Below the pieces are notes generated by a model. The model did no database searches. It saw only the letters and a list, made by a program, of their open reading frames with translations, and was not told the DNA's origin. A stretch of DNA of 64,000 nucleotides. Origin: Marivirga arenosa (GTDB taxonomy: Bacteria > Bacteroidota > Bacteroidia > Cytophagales > Cyclobacteriaceae). The position numbers and the translations under genes are program-made. Location of the stretch: positions 3,271,001 through 3,335,000 of the forward strand of contig NZ_CP129970.2 of assembly GCF_030503895.2 (NCBI RefSeq). Direction: 5' to 3'. Each line of letters opens with the position of its first letter. Positions within the stretch are counted from its first letter, which is position 1. Shown in pieces: positions 45,601 to 54,157 of the stretch.

Positions 45601-46394
45601 GAACCTGTTGCAGCACCATAAAACGGCTCCACTGTAGTAGGGAAGTTGTGCGTTTCAGCTTTTAATGAAATAACTGAGTTAAATTTTTTCTTTTTGAAAT
45701 AATCAGCTTTCTCAGGATTTGATGTCGCAAATTGTTCTACTTCTGGCCCTTCTATATAGGCTACATTATCTTTATAGGCGGAAACAATTCTATTAGGATT
45801 TTCTTTAGAGGTTCTTTTAATCAATTGAAATAGGGTAGATGGCATTTCTTTTCCATCAATCACAAAAGTTCCATTGAATATTTTATGTCTACAGTGCTCT
45901 GAATTCACCTGTGAAAACCCAAATACTTCACTGTCAGTTAATTTTCGACCAAGGTCTTTACTAACCTTCTCTAAGTATTTAATTTCCTCTTCACTTAATG
46001 CTAAACCTTCTTTCTCATTGTATGCAGCAATATCTTCTATATAATCAATAGGGTCTGGTTGCTTGTTAATTATAAAAATATCTTCATTTAAGCCCTTATA
46101 TTTTGCTTGAAGCATGGGGTCAATTTTTTCATTAAGCTCACTTATAGCTTCAAAAACTTCCATTCGGAAAATGCCTTTAATCCCCATGGTTTGAGTAATT
46201 TCAACAGCATTAGTACTCCATGGGCTTACCATTTCCTTTCTTGGACCAACATAAACATCGTCTAATTCGGAAGCAGAAATAATTTTTTCTGCATCTAATA
46301 ACCAAAGGAGTTTTTCAATTTCAGTTTCAGTGAAGAATTCTTGATGACCTAATGCGTAAATGAGGTGGTTTTTACCTTGAAAAAAGCTTAGCAT
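42696..46394 (-). CDS. purL: Phosphoribosylformylglycinamidine synthase (single-chain)
   Basis: The protein has 1232 residues, the long single-chain form with the glutaminase fused at the C-terminus. Seen are an N-terminal PurS-like domain, the first synthetase half with QVNSEHCRHKIFNG and LKAETHNFPTTVEPFYGAATG, then GDNYRIGMGGSAVSSVD, a second half, and a class I glutamine amidotransferase with C1076 in MGVCNGCQLMVALDL. It makes FGAM from FGAR, ATP and glutamine, the fourth step of purine synthesis. It has its own promoter element and no other pur gene beside it. Confidence 0.97.
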   Translation of the reverse strand: MLSFFQGKNHLIYALGHQEFFTETEIEKLLWLLDAEKIISASELDDVYVGPRKEMVSPWSTNAVEITQTMGIKGIFRMEVFEAISELNEKIDPMLQAKYKGLNEDIFIINKQPDPIDYIEDIAAYNEKEGLALSEEEIKYLEKVSKDLGRKLTDSEVFGFSQVNSEHCRHKIFNGTFVIDGKEMPSTLFQLIKRTSKENPNRIVSAYKDNVAYIEGPEVEQFATSNPEKADYFKKKKFNSVISLKAETHNFPTTVEPFYGAATGSGGEIRDRMAGGKAGIPLAGTAVYMTSYSRLKDNRPWENQMEERPWLYQSPVDILIKASNGASDFGNKFGQPLISGSVLTFEHEHAGKKYGYDKVIMQAGGIGYGVKEQSKKDTPKKGDKIVVMGGDNYRIGMGGSAVSSVDTGSFDNQIELNAVQRANPEMQKRVANAIRAMAESSENPIISIHDHGAGGHLNCLSELVEETGGEIDLKKLPVGDSTLSAKELIGNESQERMGLVIKEEDIAKLQKVSERERAPFYIVGEITGDHHFSFVDKETGKNPVDWPLASMFGSAPKTVLADEKHQTHFTSLQYDSKDIERYIKEVLKLESVACKDWLTNKVDRCVTGKVAKQQTTGPIQLPLNNVAVMALDYNGKKGIATSIGHAPVSALIDPKAGSELAIAESLTNIIFAPIQDGLKGISLSANWMWPAKNEGENARLYEAVEAISDFAIQLGINIPTGKDSLSMVQKYPSGEKVYAPGTVIISAAGEVSDIRKTVETALVPDEDTYLAYINMGKGDFEIGGSAFSQTRTSLGEKTVNIKSVDHFKNAFEKVQELILDDKVLAGHDVGSGGLITSLLETLFPHNNLGASINLKDFSEKDITKILFSEQAGVILQLKDVNLIEELKSAGIDIVNLGSVNNSGKLKITHDSGELNLGVYDLRDEWYETSFLLEEKQTPKDLAKARFDNYKNQALKFEFPPHFKGTFESLGLDPNRNSESGIKAAIIREKGVNSEREMAYMMYMAGFDVKDIHMTDLMSGEEDLSDVNFIVFTGGFSNSDVLGSAKGWAGAFKYNENAQKALKNFYEREDTLSMGVCNGCQLMVALDLIYPEHEQKIKMGHNDSHKFECGFVNVDVPENNSVMLKSLENSKLGIWIAHGEGKFEMPLEEKEYNIAAKYSYKQYPANPNGSDYNTAAICSKDGRHLAIMPHLERSIFPWNWANYPNERKADEISPWVEALVNARKWVEKVSQKR

Positions 46395-46428
46395 AATTAA
46401 TTTTATGAAGATGGAAATTTTAAAGTGG

Positions 46429-46436
46429 CAAAGTTA
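46429..46436 (-). promoter_or_regulatory. Promoter -7 element of purL
   Basis: The minus strand reads TAACTTTG followed by CC, a perfect TAnnTTTG match 35 bp before the purL ATG. No good -33 TTTG is at the right distance, and no purine riboswitch-like fold is apparent in the short leader. Confidence 0.55.
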
Positions 46437-46492
46437 GAAATTATCCAATATTTAGGATAATGATTATTTAAATAAGTTACCGGAATTATGAC

Positions 46493-47296
46493 TTATTGAT
46501 TTGATGCTAAATGTTCTGCTGAATCCTTGATAAGGGTATTATGACCTGCTTCTAATATGAAATGTTCATATTCTTTTACATACTGCAGTAAATCCATCAT
46601 GTTTTTAGCAGTTATTATTTTGTCATACTTCCCTGTAAACATCAGTAATTTAATATTATTTGTGTTGATGAGATGTGCTATTAATTTTAAATCAAATTTT
46701 AAATGTCTGAATACTACCCACGTCAGATATACTCTTCTTCTTTTCTCACGAGTATTCATTTGACTGTTTGCAAATTTTAATATGCTTTTGTCAACCAAGC
46801 CCATTTTTTTAGTGAATTTCAACACATCATAGAAGTATTTTGGCTTTACTATCATTGCTCTGAAGAATCTTCTAAAGGAATTAGGATAAGTAGCCAAACT
46901 GTACCAAAATTGAGTTTTAATTCCATCAGGCGCTATCAGAAATAGCTCTTTTACTCTTCTAGGAAATAGTTCAAGACTTGCTAAAGCAAATTTGCCGCCC
47001 ATGCTATATCCTGCTAATGCAAAATCCTGTATTTCATGTTTTTCTAGAAATATCTTTAAAATGTGTTCCCAGTCTTCCTTTTCAAGTGCTTTATTTCTGT
47101 CCTTCCATATGCTGTTTCCATGATAGAAAATATCAAAGGAAAATACTGTGTATTGGTTTCCGTGAAGTTTCCAATATGCTTCATAGACTTCTTTGGACTG
47201 ACCAAAGCCATGAAAGGCTAAAAGAGGAGTTTTTCCAGTTCCTTGAATGGAGTAGTGTAAAATATTTCCACCAAATATTATATGGTTTTTGTTCAT
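46493..47296 (-). CDS. Alpha/beta-hydrolase
   Basis: This 267-aa protein is a classic alpha/beta-hydrolase. The oxyanion strand end is LLAFHGFGQSKEVYEAYW, the nucleophile elbow is LAGYSMGGKFAL (GxSxGG), the acidic residue is in LLMFTGKYDKIIT and the catalytic histidine is in ILEAGHNTLI. The middle (about 120-200) is a basic helical lid. The substrate is unknown. It lies 98 bp upstream of purL on the same strand but purL has its own promoter. It is divergent from the tetR operon. Confidence 0.88.
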   Translation of the reverse strand: MNKNHIIFGGNILHYSIQGTGKTPLLAFHGFGQSKEVYEAYWKLHGNQYTVFSFDIFYHGNSIWKDRNKALEKEDWEHILKIFLEKHEIQDFALAGYSMGGKFALASLELFPRRVKELFLIAPDGIKTQFWYSLATYPNSFRRFFRAMIVKPKYFYDVLKFTKKMGLVDKSILKFANSQMNTREKRRRVYLTWVVFRHLKFDLKLIAHLINTNNIKLLMFTGKYDKIITAKNMMDLLQYVKEYEHFILEAGHNTLIKDSAEHLASNQ

Positions 47297-47440
47297 TTAG
47301 TTGAAATTATGATCAAAATAACTGAGAGTTAGCCAAATTAAAAAACATATTCTGAATTTAATCAAAATTAAGCTAACTCGTTGATTATCATAGTTTAAAA
47401 AAATAATTTTCAATATTTATAAAATTATGCAAACAAAAGC

Positions 47441-47491
47441 TACCTTTGCCCGTTGGAAACCCAGGAAACTTTAAAACTAATTAGGGTTTCC
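47441..47491 (+). promoter_or_regulatory. tetR-pump operon promoter with downstream inverted repeat
   Basis: TACCTTTG (47441-47448) is a perfect -7 element. Seven bases on, GGAAACCC (47455-47462) faces GGGTTTCC (47484-47491), an inverted repeat with a 21-base spacer in the predicted 5' leader. A second, imperfect partner GTTTTCAAC follows at 47495-47503. It may be a TetR-type operator or an RNA hairpin. The -33 part is weak (TTTA at 21 bases). Confidence 0.5.
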
Positions 47492-47517
47492 GTAGTTTTC
47501 AACCGCAAGATAATAAT

Positions 47518-48132
47518 TTGAGTACAGAGAAAAACATATTAGAGGGTGCAAAAAACTTGTTCATGCAGTTTGGCTTAAAATCTATAACTATGGATGATAT
47601 AGCTAAAAAAGTTGGTGTGAGTAAGAAAACTATCTATCAATTCTTCAATGATAAAAATAGTATTGTTTTTAAATCGGTTCATAAGCACTTTTCAGAGCAT
47701 AGAATAGAAATAGAAGAGGTTTTAAATAATAGTAAAGATCCAATAGAGACTATTTATAGAATTTCAAAGCATATGCAAATGCAAGTTGAAGCAATCAATC
47801 CCACAGTGTTTTATGATTTGCAAAGATACTTTCCAAAAGCCTATAAGCGCTTTTTAGAGTTTAAAAATACTTTCATGAAAGAAAGCTTACAGCAAATTTT
47901 AGATGATGGGATAAATGCGGGTTATTTCAGAAAAGAATTGGATACTGAAATTTTAGTAATTCAAAGAATTGAACAAGTTCAAATGGCTTTTGATAATGAT
48001 ATTTATCCAAGGGATCGATTTGATTTCAAAAAGGTTCATGAGCAGCTGTTTGATCATTTTATCCATGGAATTTTAACAATAAAAGGAAAAGAGAAATATA
48101 ATCAATATTTAAATGAAGAGCATGAAGCTTAG
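47518..48132 (+). CDS. TetR/AcrR family regulator of the efflux operon
   Basis: This 204-aa protein starts with an unusual TTG codon at 47518 (STEKNILEGAKNLF); no ATG offers a full helix-turn-helix. The N-terminal domain is a textbook TetR HTH, SITMDDIAKKVGVSKKTIYQ followed by FFNDKNSIV. The C-terminal ligand domain is helical and ends in a charged tail. It probably represses the operon of TolC-like channel, adaptor and RND pump that follows, whose first gene overlaps its 3' end by 11 bp. Ligands are unknown. Confidence 0.93.
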   Translation: MSTEKNILEGAKNLFMQFGLKSITMDDIAKKVGVSKKTIYQFFNDKNSIVFKSVHKHFSEHRIEIEEVLNNSKDPIETIYRISKHMQMQVEAINPTVFYDLQRYFPKAYKRFLEFKNTFMKESLQQILDDGINAGYFRKELDTEILVIQRIEQVQMAFDNDIYPRDRFDFKKVHEQLFDHFIHGILTIKGKEKYNQYLNEEHEA

Positions 48133-49486
48133 AAAAATTAGTATTTTAGGTTTGATGGCCATTTTACTTCCAGTTGGTTTAATGGGCCAGGAGAATAACA
48201 CTCAGCAATCGATGAGTTTAGAGGAGTGTGTGAATTACGCTTTGGAAAATAATCGTAATTTAAAAACTACCAGAATGGAAGAGGCTATTGCTGAAACGCA
48301 AGTAGGAGAGACTAGGTCAATGGGCTTGCCCCAAGTCAGTTTTAGCACATCAGCAAATTATAATTATGAAATAAGAAAAGCATTCTTGCCCACTTCCTTC
48401 ATAACTGGAGACCCAACTTCAGAAGGTTTTACTCCTGTTCAGTTTAGTCCTGAATATGATGGCAATGCAGCTCTTTCTGTAAACCAATTATTATTCGATG
48501 GTTCCTATTTTGTAGGCCTACAAGCTGCTAAAACACTTAGAGAATTAAGGCAAAAAGAATCTAATCAATCTGAAATTGAAACAGTAGAGGCTATCACTAA
48601 AGCATATTACTTAGCCTTAATTACAGAAGAAAGATTACAGTTGTTGGATGCAAATCAAAGCCAATTAGAAAGGGTGTTGGAAGAAACTAAAGCTTTGTAT
48701 GAAAATGGATTTGTTGAGAAAATAGACGTTGACAGAATTAGTGTTAACTATAACAATTTACAAACTGAAAATACTAAAGCTCAAAGAAGTTATAAGTTAT
48801 CAATGGATATGTTAAAGTTTCAAATGGGCATGGCATTAAACACTGACCTGAGCTTATCTGGAAAAATCGAAGATTTAACGCTTGAAGCTGAAGAGTATTT
48901 AGCTAAAACGGAAGAGTTTGATTATAGAGAAAGAACAGAATTTTCAATTATTCAAACGAATCAAAACTTAGCTTCACTTGATTTAAAAAATAATAAAGCA
49001 ACTCACCTTCCTAAACTGTATGCCAATTTCAATTATGGTTGGAACTCTGGTGTCAATAGTTCCGAAGATTTATTTGACTTCAGCAACAACTGGTTAAGTT
49101 TTGGAGCTGTAGGAGTAAGTTTGCAGTGGGATTTATTTAGAGGACTCTATAGATCTAGTAAAATGCAAAAAAATAGAATCCAAATAGAGCAACTTGAGAT
49201 TCAGAAAGAACAACTCAAAAGCTCAATCGACATGGAAATTACTAGAGCCCAAAACGATTTAAAATCAGCAAAAGAAAGCTTAGACGTTCAGAAGCAAAAT
49301 ATGGAACTAGCGGCTTCTGTTTATGAACAAGTTGAAACGAAATATAATAACGGCATGGCGAGTAGTCGTGAATTATTAGATGCTGAGACTTCTAAAAAAG
49401 AAGCAGAAACCAATTACTACGGCTCTTTATATGATGCCATTATTGCAAAAATAGAATTAGAAAAATCTTTAGGGATATTGTATTGA
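48122..49486 (+). CDS. TolC-family outer-membrane efflux channel
   Basis: The protein has 454 residues from the chosen start at 48122 (MKLRKISILGLMAILLPVGL, a signal peptide). An ATG at 48113 would add three residues. The OEP pattern is seen twice, as in all TolC proteins: SLEECVNYALENNRNLKTT opens the first repeat, and the second half has long heptad helices such as YKLSMDMLKFQMGMALN and YNNGMASSRELLDAETSK. It forms the outer-membrane and periplasmic tunnel of the pump. It overlaps the regulator gene by 11 bp and precedes the adaptor by 10 bp. Confidence 0.93.
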   Translation: MKLRKISILGLMAILLPVGLMGQENNTQQSMSLEECVNYALENNRNLKTTRMEEAIAETQVGETRSMGLPQVSFSTSANYNYEIRKAFLPTSFITGDPTSEGFTPVQFSPEYDGNAALSVNQLLFDGSYFVGLQAAKTLRELRQKESNQSEIETVEAITKAYYLALITEERLQLLDANQSQLERVLEETKALYENGFVEKIDVDRISVNYNNLQTENTKAQRSYKLSMDMLKFQMGMALNTDLSLSGKIEDLTLEAEEYLAKTEEFDYRERTEFSIIQTNQNLASLDLKNNKATHLPKLYANFNYGWNSGVNSSEDLFDFSNNWLSFGAVGVSLQWDLFRGLYRSSKMQKNRIQIEQLEIQKEQLKSSIDMEITRAQNDLKSAKESLDVQKQNMELAASVYEQVETKYNNGMASSRELLDAETSKKEAETNYYGSLYDAIIAKIELEKSLGILY

Positions 49487-49496
49487 TTAGAATAAA

Positions 49497-50651
49497 ATGA
49501 GAAGAACTATAAAAATGAGAAATTCAATTTTAATATTAGCCATTGCCGCTTTGCTTGGATCTTGTGGTAAAACAACCGATACCGATAAACTAAAAGCAAA
49601 GCTTGAAAGAATAGAGAAAGATATTCAATCAAAAACCATTGAAGCTGCTGAGTTGAAAGAACAGATCAGAGAACTTGATCCTGAATTCTCTAAAGCAAAA
49701 GACCAATCCGTTTTAGTAAATGCTGAAGCAATTAATAAATCAGACTTCAGACATAAAATTCAAGTTCAAGGAGAGGTAGCATCAAGAAAAAACATCACTT
49801 TGGCTGCAGAAACTATGGGAAGTGTAGAGCAAATTAATGTTACTCCTGGCGATATGGTGAAACGTAATCAGTTGTTAGTTAAAATAGATGCATCTACTAC
49901 CTTAAATAGAATTCAAGAGTTGAAAACAGCTTTAGATTTAGCCAAAACCATTTTCAACAAGCAAAAGAATTTATGGGAGCAAGAAATTGGTACAGAAGTT
50001 CAATATCTGGAAGCTAAAAATAGAAAAGAAACGCTTGAGAGACAGCTAGCAACTGCTCAATCTCAATTGGATATGGCTTATGTAAGAGCTCCATTTAACG
50101 GTAGAATAAATGATGTAAATATCAATATTGGTGAATTAGTGCAGCCAGGACTTCCGATTATAAGTATGGTAAGCCAAGAGGAAATGTATTTAAAAGCTGC
50201 AGTTTCAGAAGAATATATCAATGATTTCGATAAAGGGGACTCAGTAGAAGTTTACTTGCCTTCTATTAAAAAATCATTTTCAACAGTAGTCAGCTCAGTT
50301 AGCTATGTGATAAATCCAGCAAACAGAACTTTCCAATTAGAAGTGAAAGTAAATGAATTCATAGATAGATTAAAACCTAATCAATTTGCTAGACTTACTT
50401 TGGTGGATTATGAAAATGAAAGTGCTATTGTGGTACCTTCTGATGTAGTTCAGCAAGATAATATTGGAGATTTTGTATTCATCATTGAATCAAAAGATAA
50501 TCACAAAAAAGCAAAGAAGGTAAGAATTGAAAGAGGTAAAACTTATAACGGAAATACTGAAATTTTAAAAGGTATTAATGAAGGTGATGTAGTTATTACA
50601 GACGGATACAGAGAAGCAGTGAATGGCATTGATGTCCGTTTAGCAAAATAA
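49497..50651 (+). CDS. RND efflux periplasmic adaptor (lipoprotein)
   Basis: This 384-aa protein has a lipoprotein signal (ILILAIAALLGSC). It starts at 49497 or, equally well, at the internal ATG 49515 (MRNSILIL), which has a better purine-rich stretch in front. A coiled-coil hairpin (about 25-55 and 130-180) and a lipoyl-like half motif (GSVEQINVTPGDMVKRNQLL) are followed by AYVRAPFNGRINDVNINIGE, a beta-barrel domain and a membrane-proximal domain. This is the membrane fusion protein linking pump and TolC. The gene lies between them, in the usual order. Confidence 0.93.
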   Translation: MRRTIKMRNSILILAIAALLGSCGKTTDTDKLKAKLERIEKDIQSKTIEAAELKEQIRELDPEFSKAKDQSVLVNAEAINKSDFRHKIQVQGEVASRKNITLAAETMGSVEQINVTPGDMVKRNQLLVKIDASTTLNRIQELKTALDLAKTIFNKQKNLWEQEIGTEVQYLEAKNRKETLERQLATAQSQLDMAYVRAPFNGRINDVNINIGELVQPGLPIISMVSQEEMYLKAAVSEEYINDFDKGDSVEVYLPSIKKSFSTVVSSVSYVINPANRTFQLEVKVNEFIDRLKPNQFARLTLVDYENESAIVVPSDVVQQDNIGDFVFIIESKDNHKKAKKVRIERGKTYNGNTEILKGINEGDVVITDGYREAVNGIDVRLAK

Positions 50652-50676
50652 TTAAATCACTCGAAAAGATATATTT

Positions 50677-53600
50677 ATGAGCGATATAGATAAAAAGAAA
50701 GTAGAAAAGGAGTTTGGTTTAACCACTCTCTCTGTAAATAACCGAACTACAGTTTATGTGCTTGCATTTCTGATAGTAGCTTTAGGAATATTCTCTTATA
50801 TAAATTTACCTAAAGAAAACTTCCCGGAAATATCACAGCCTACCATATATGTAGGGACACCACATCCTGGTAACTCACCAGCTGATATGGAAAAGCTGAT
50901 TACAAGACCATTAGAGAAAGAGATTAATACAATATCTTCGGTTGATAATATTAAATCGACTTCAGTTCAGGATTACTCTACTATAATTGTCGAGTTTACA
51001 ACTGAAACTAATGTAGAGGACGCACTTCAAGAGGTAAAAGATGCAGTTGATCAAGCGAAGTCAGAACTTCCATCGGATTTAATGGATGATCCCAATGTAT
51101 TCGAATTGAATGTATCGGAGTTTCCTATCATGAATATTAACCTTTCCGGAAATTACAGCTTAGAAACTCTTAATTCTTATGCTGAATATTTGGAAGAAGA
51201 GATGGAGAAATTCCCTGAAATGTCGAAGGCTGAAATTAGGGGTGTGGATGAAAAAGAAGTAAGAATTTTAGTGGACCCATTAGCCATGGAGGCCAGAAAA
51301 ATTAGTTTTGCTGACATTGAAAATGCTATTCAGGCTGAGAATATGACCATGTCTGGTGGTAATATTAAAACTGGAAAAGTCAGAAGAACGGTTGCAATTT
51401 CAGGAGAATATAAAAATCCTCAACAGCTTGAAAACCTTATTATTAAAAATGAAAATGCTAATATCGTTTATCTAAAAGATATAGCTGAGATTGAATTTGA
51501 TTATAAGGAAAAACAAAGCTACGCAAGATTAAATAATGAAGCGGTAGTGATGGTTGATGCTGTTAAGAGAAGTGGTGAAAACTTGCTTATTCTTACTGAT
51601 AAAATCTATGAGGTTGTTGAAAAAGCTAAGAAGGATATTTTTCCAGAAGAATTAGTTGTTACCATTACAAATGATCAATCTCAGCAAACTAGGGATCAGG
51701 TAAGCAGTTTGGAGAACAATATTATTTCAGGTGTTATTCTGGTAGTAATAGTATTGTTATTCTTCCTAGGGACAAGGAATGCACTATTTGTAGGTATTGC
51801 GATTCCGATGTCTATGTTCATGGCATTTATGATTTTAGGTGCGCTGGGGATAACGATTAACATGATAGTATTATTCTCGCTAATCATGGCTCTGGGAATG
51901 TTGGTGGACAATGGTATAGTGGTTGTTGAAAATGTATATCGATTAATGGAGGAAGGTTATAACCCTATCAAAGCCACCAAAATTGGTGTTGGAGAAGTAG
52001 CCTTACCGATTATATCTTCAACAGCAACTACTTTAGCTGCATTCTTACCTTTGGCATTCTGGCCAGGAATCATTGGTGAGTTTATGAAATACTTACCAAT
52101 TACCTTAATTATCACTTTAGGTTCATCTTTATTCGTGGCGCTAGTGATTAACCCTGTTTTCATTGCTTCATTCATGAGAATTGATGACGGTGGTAAGCTT
52201 AATTATAAAAGAGTTTGGAGAATTGCTTTAATTTCATTTGCAATTGGAGCAGTTTTTATACTACTAAAAGTATACGCTATAGGTAACTTGGCTATTTTGT
52301 TCGGAGCTTTAGGCTTGATTAATACTTACATTTTAACGCCATTATCAAGAAGATTCCAGAAAGGCTTTCTACCGGCTTTAGAATTCTTGTACACGAGAAC
52401 ATTAAAATTTGCTATCAGAGGAAGAAATCCTTATTATTTCTTATTAGGAACTATCGTGGCTTTAGTTGGGTCAGTTATATTATTAGCGAATTTTACACCT
52501 AACATTTTATTTTTTCCAGAAAATGAACCTAAATATGTGAATGTATTCATCGAATTTCCTGTAGGTACAGATGTCGAGTATACTAACGAATTCTCTACCA
52601 AAATCGAACAGGAAGTTAAAGAGGTTATTCAGCCTTATACTAACATCGTGGAATCAGTAGTAGCCAATGTTGGAAGAGGTGCAAGTGATCCTGGAGACCC
52701 AACTGCTATGGGTCAGTCGGATACTCCAAATAAAGCTCGCATTACGGTAAACTTTGTAGAATTTAAATATCGCGATGGTGTTTCAACTACAGAAGTAATG
52801 AATAAAATACGTGATGCAGTTTCTGATAAATATGCAGGAGTTTCAATTACAGTTGATAAAGATCAGGCAGGTCCGCCTACAGGTAAGCCTCTAAACATAG
52901 AGATTTCAGGAGAGAATTATGCAAAATTAGCTGAAATCACAGAGGATTTGACTGTATTCATCAATAATCAAAATATTGGAGGTATTGAAGATCTAAAGAA
53001 TGATTTAGAGACAGGTAAACCTGAATTAACTGTTAATATTGATAGAGAAAGTGCTAGAAGATTTGGTTTAAGTACTTATACAATTGCAAACGAAATCAGA
53101 ACCGGCCTTTTTGGTAAGGAAATCTCTAAGTATAAAGAAGGGGAAGATGATTATGAAATCCAATTAAGATACGATGATGAGTATCGTTATGATGTGGATG
53201 CCATGATCAACAAGAAGATCACTTATAGAGATCAATCTTCTGGTCGAATCAACCAAGTACCAATTAGTGCAGTTGCTGACGTAGAATACACTAGTACTTA
53301 TGGGTCTATCAATCGTAAGGATTTAGATAGGGTAGTGACGGTTTATTCTAACATATTGGATGGATATAATGCTACTAATGTTAATAATCAGCTAAAAGCT
53401 GCAATGAAAGATTTTGATGTGCCAGCTGGGTATGAAATCAAGTTTACGGGAGAGCAGCAAGAGCAAGCAGAGGAATTAGAATTCTTAAGTATTGCTTTAT
53501 TACTAGCCGTATTTTTAATTTTCTTAATCATAGTGGCTCAGTTTAATAAGCTAACGGCTCCTTTTATTATTATGAGTTCTGTAATTTTCAGTACCATAGG

Positions 53601-54081
53601 GGTGTTCTTAGGCTTAGTAATATTCCAGCTTGATTTCGTGATTGTGATGACGATGATTGGTATTATATCACTAGCTGGTATTGTAGTGAATAATGCCATA
53701 GTATTAATTGACTTTATTGAAATAAGTAAGGCAAATCAAAAGCTGAATCTTAAAGAAGATGAAACAATGACTTACCAAATGGTTAAAGATGCCGTTATGT
53801 TAGCAGGTAAAACTCGTCTAAGACCAGTATTATTAACGGCAATCACTACTATTTTAGGTCTTATACCGCTAGCCATTGGTTTCAACTTTGATTTCATTCA
53901 GTTATTTACGAGCTATAATCCAGATTTCTATTTGGGTGGTGATTCTGTAATGTTCTGGGAGCCAATTTGTTGGACTATCATATTTGGTTTAACATTTGCA
54001 ACCTTCTTAACATTAGTTATCGTTCCGGTTATGTACCTGATTGCAAATCAGTTAAATGCTAAATTTGGAATAGGTAGGTAA
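50677..54081 (+). CDS. RND family efflux permease
   Basis: The protein has 1134 residues, HAE1/AcrB-like with two six-helix halves and two periplasmic porter domains. The start shows TTVYVLAFLIVALGIFSYI and the Pn1 porter with LPKENFPEISQPTIYVGTPH. Helix 4 carries ALGMLVDNGIVVVENVYRL, the proton-relay motif with two acidic residues. The central segment (about residues 512-555) has two extra hydrophobic stretches (VWRIALISFAIGAVFILL and LAILFGALGLINTYIL) beyond the normal twelve helices. A further insertion is seen in the last loop (FNFDFIQLFTSYNPDFYLGG). The substrate is unknown, probably drugs or lipids. It is the last gene of the operon. Confidence 0.94.
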   Translation: MSDIDKKKVEKEFGLTTLSVNNRTTVYVLAFLIVALGIFSYINLPKENFPEISQPTIYVGTPHPGNSPADMEKLITRPLEKEINTISSVDNIKSTSVQDYSTIIVEFTTETNVEDALQEVKDAVDQAKSELPSDLMDDPNVFELNVSEFPIMNINLSGNYSLETLNSYAEYLEEEMEKFPEMSKAEIRGVDEKEVRILVDPLAMEARKISFADIENAIQAENMTMSGGNIKTGKVRRTVAISGEYKNPQQLENLIIKNENANIVYLKDIAEIEFDYKEKQSYARLNNEAVVMVDAVKRSGENLLILTDKIYEVVEKAKKDIFPEELVVTITNDQSQQTRDQVSSLENNIISGVILVVIVLLFFLGTRNALFVGIAIPMSMFMAFMILGALGITINMIVLFSLIMALGMLVDNGIVVVENVYRLMEEGYNPIKATKIGVGEVALPIISSTATTLAAFLPLAFWPGIIGEFMKYLPITLIITLGSSLFVALVINPVFIASFMRIDDGGKLNYKRVWRIALISFAIGAVFILLKVYAIGNLAILFGALGLINTYILTPLSRRFQKGFLPALEFLYTRTLKFAIRGRNPYYFLLGTIVALVGSVILLANFTPNILFFPENEPKYVNVFIEFPVGTDVEYTNEFSTKIEQEVKEVIQPYTNIVESVVANVGRGASDPGDPTAMGQSDTPNKARITVNFVEFKYRDGVSTTEVMNKIRDAVSDKYAGVSITVDKDQAGPPTGKPLNIEISGENYAKLAEITEDLTVFINNQNIGGIEDLKNDLETGKPELTVNIDRESARRFGLSTYTIANEIRTGLFGKEISKYKEGEDDYEIQLRYDDEYRYDVDAMINKKITYRDQSSGRINQVPISAVADVEYTSTYGSINRKDLDRVVTVYSNILDGYNATNVNNQLKAAMKDFDVPAGYEIKFTGEQQEQAEELEFLSIALLLAVFLIFLIIVAQFNKLTAPFIIMSSVIFSTIGVFLGLVIFQLDFVIVMTMIGIISLAGIVVNNAIVLIDFIEISKANQKLNLKEDETMTYQMVKDAVMLAGKTRLRPVLLTAITTILGLIPLAIGFNFDFIQLFTSYNPDFYLGGDSVMFWEPICWTIIFGLTFATFLTLVIVPVMYLIANQLNAKFGIGR

Positions 54082-54135
54082 GTTGGAAGATGGGAGTTGG
54101 AAGTCAGATATTGCTTACTTCTCCCATCTTCTAAC
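54082..54135. repeat. Inverted repeat with GTTGGAAG words after the RND gene
   Basis: GTTGGAAGATGGGAG (54082-54096) faces CTCCCATCTTCTAAC (54121-54135), complementary except for one G-T pair, with a 24-base loop that itself contains TTGGAAGT and ends CTTACTT. It starts one base after the RND stop codon. It may act as a terminator or belong to a dispersed intergenic repeat. An open frame running through it into the next gene is accidental. Confidence 0.65.
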
Positions 54136-54157
54136 TTCTAACATCAAACGTTTATTC

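Noticed and set aside
54083-54157. N-terminal extension of the metallophosphoesterase
   Set aside because: The 25 residues are encoded by an inverted repeat; the natural membrane-protein start is the ATG at 54158.
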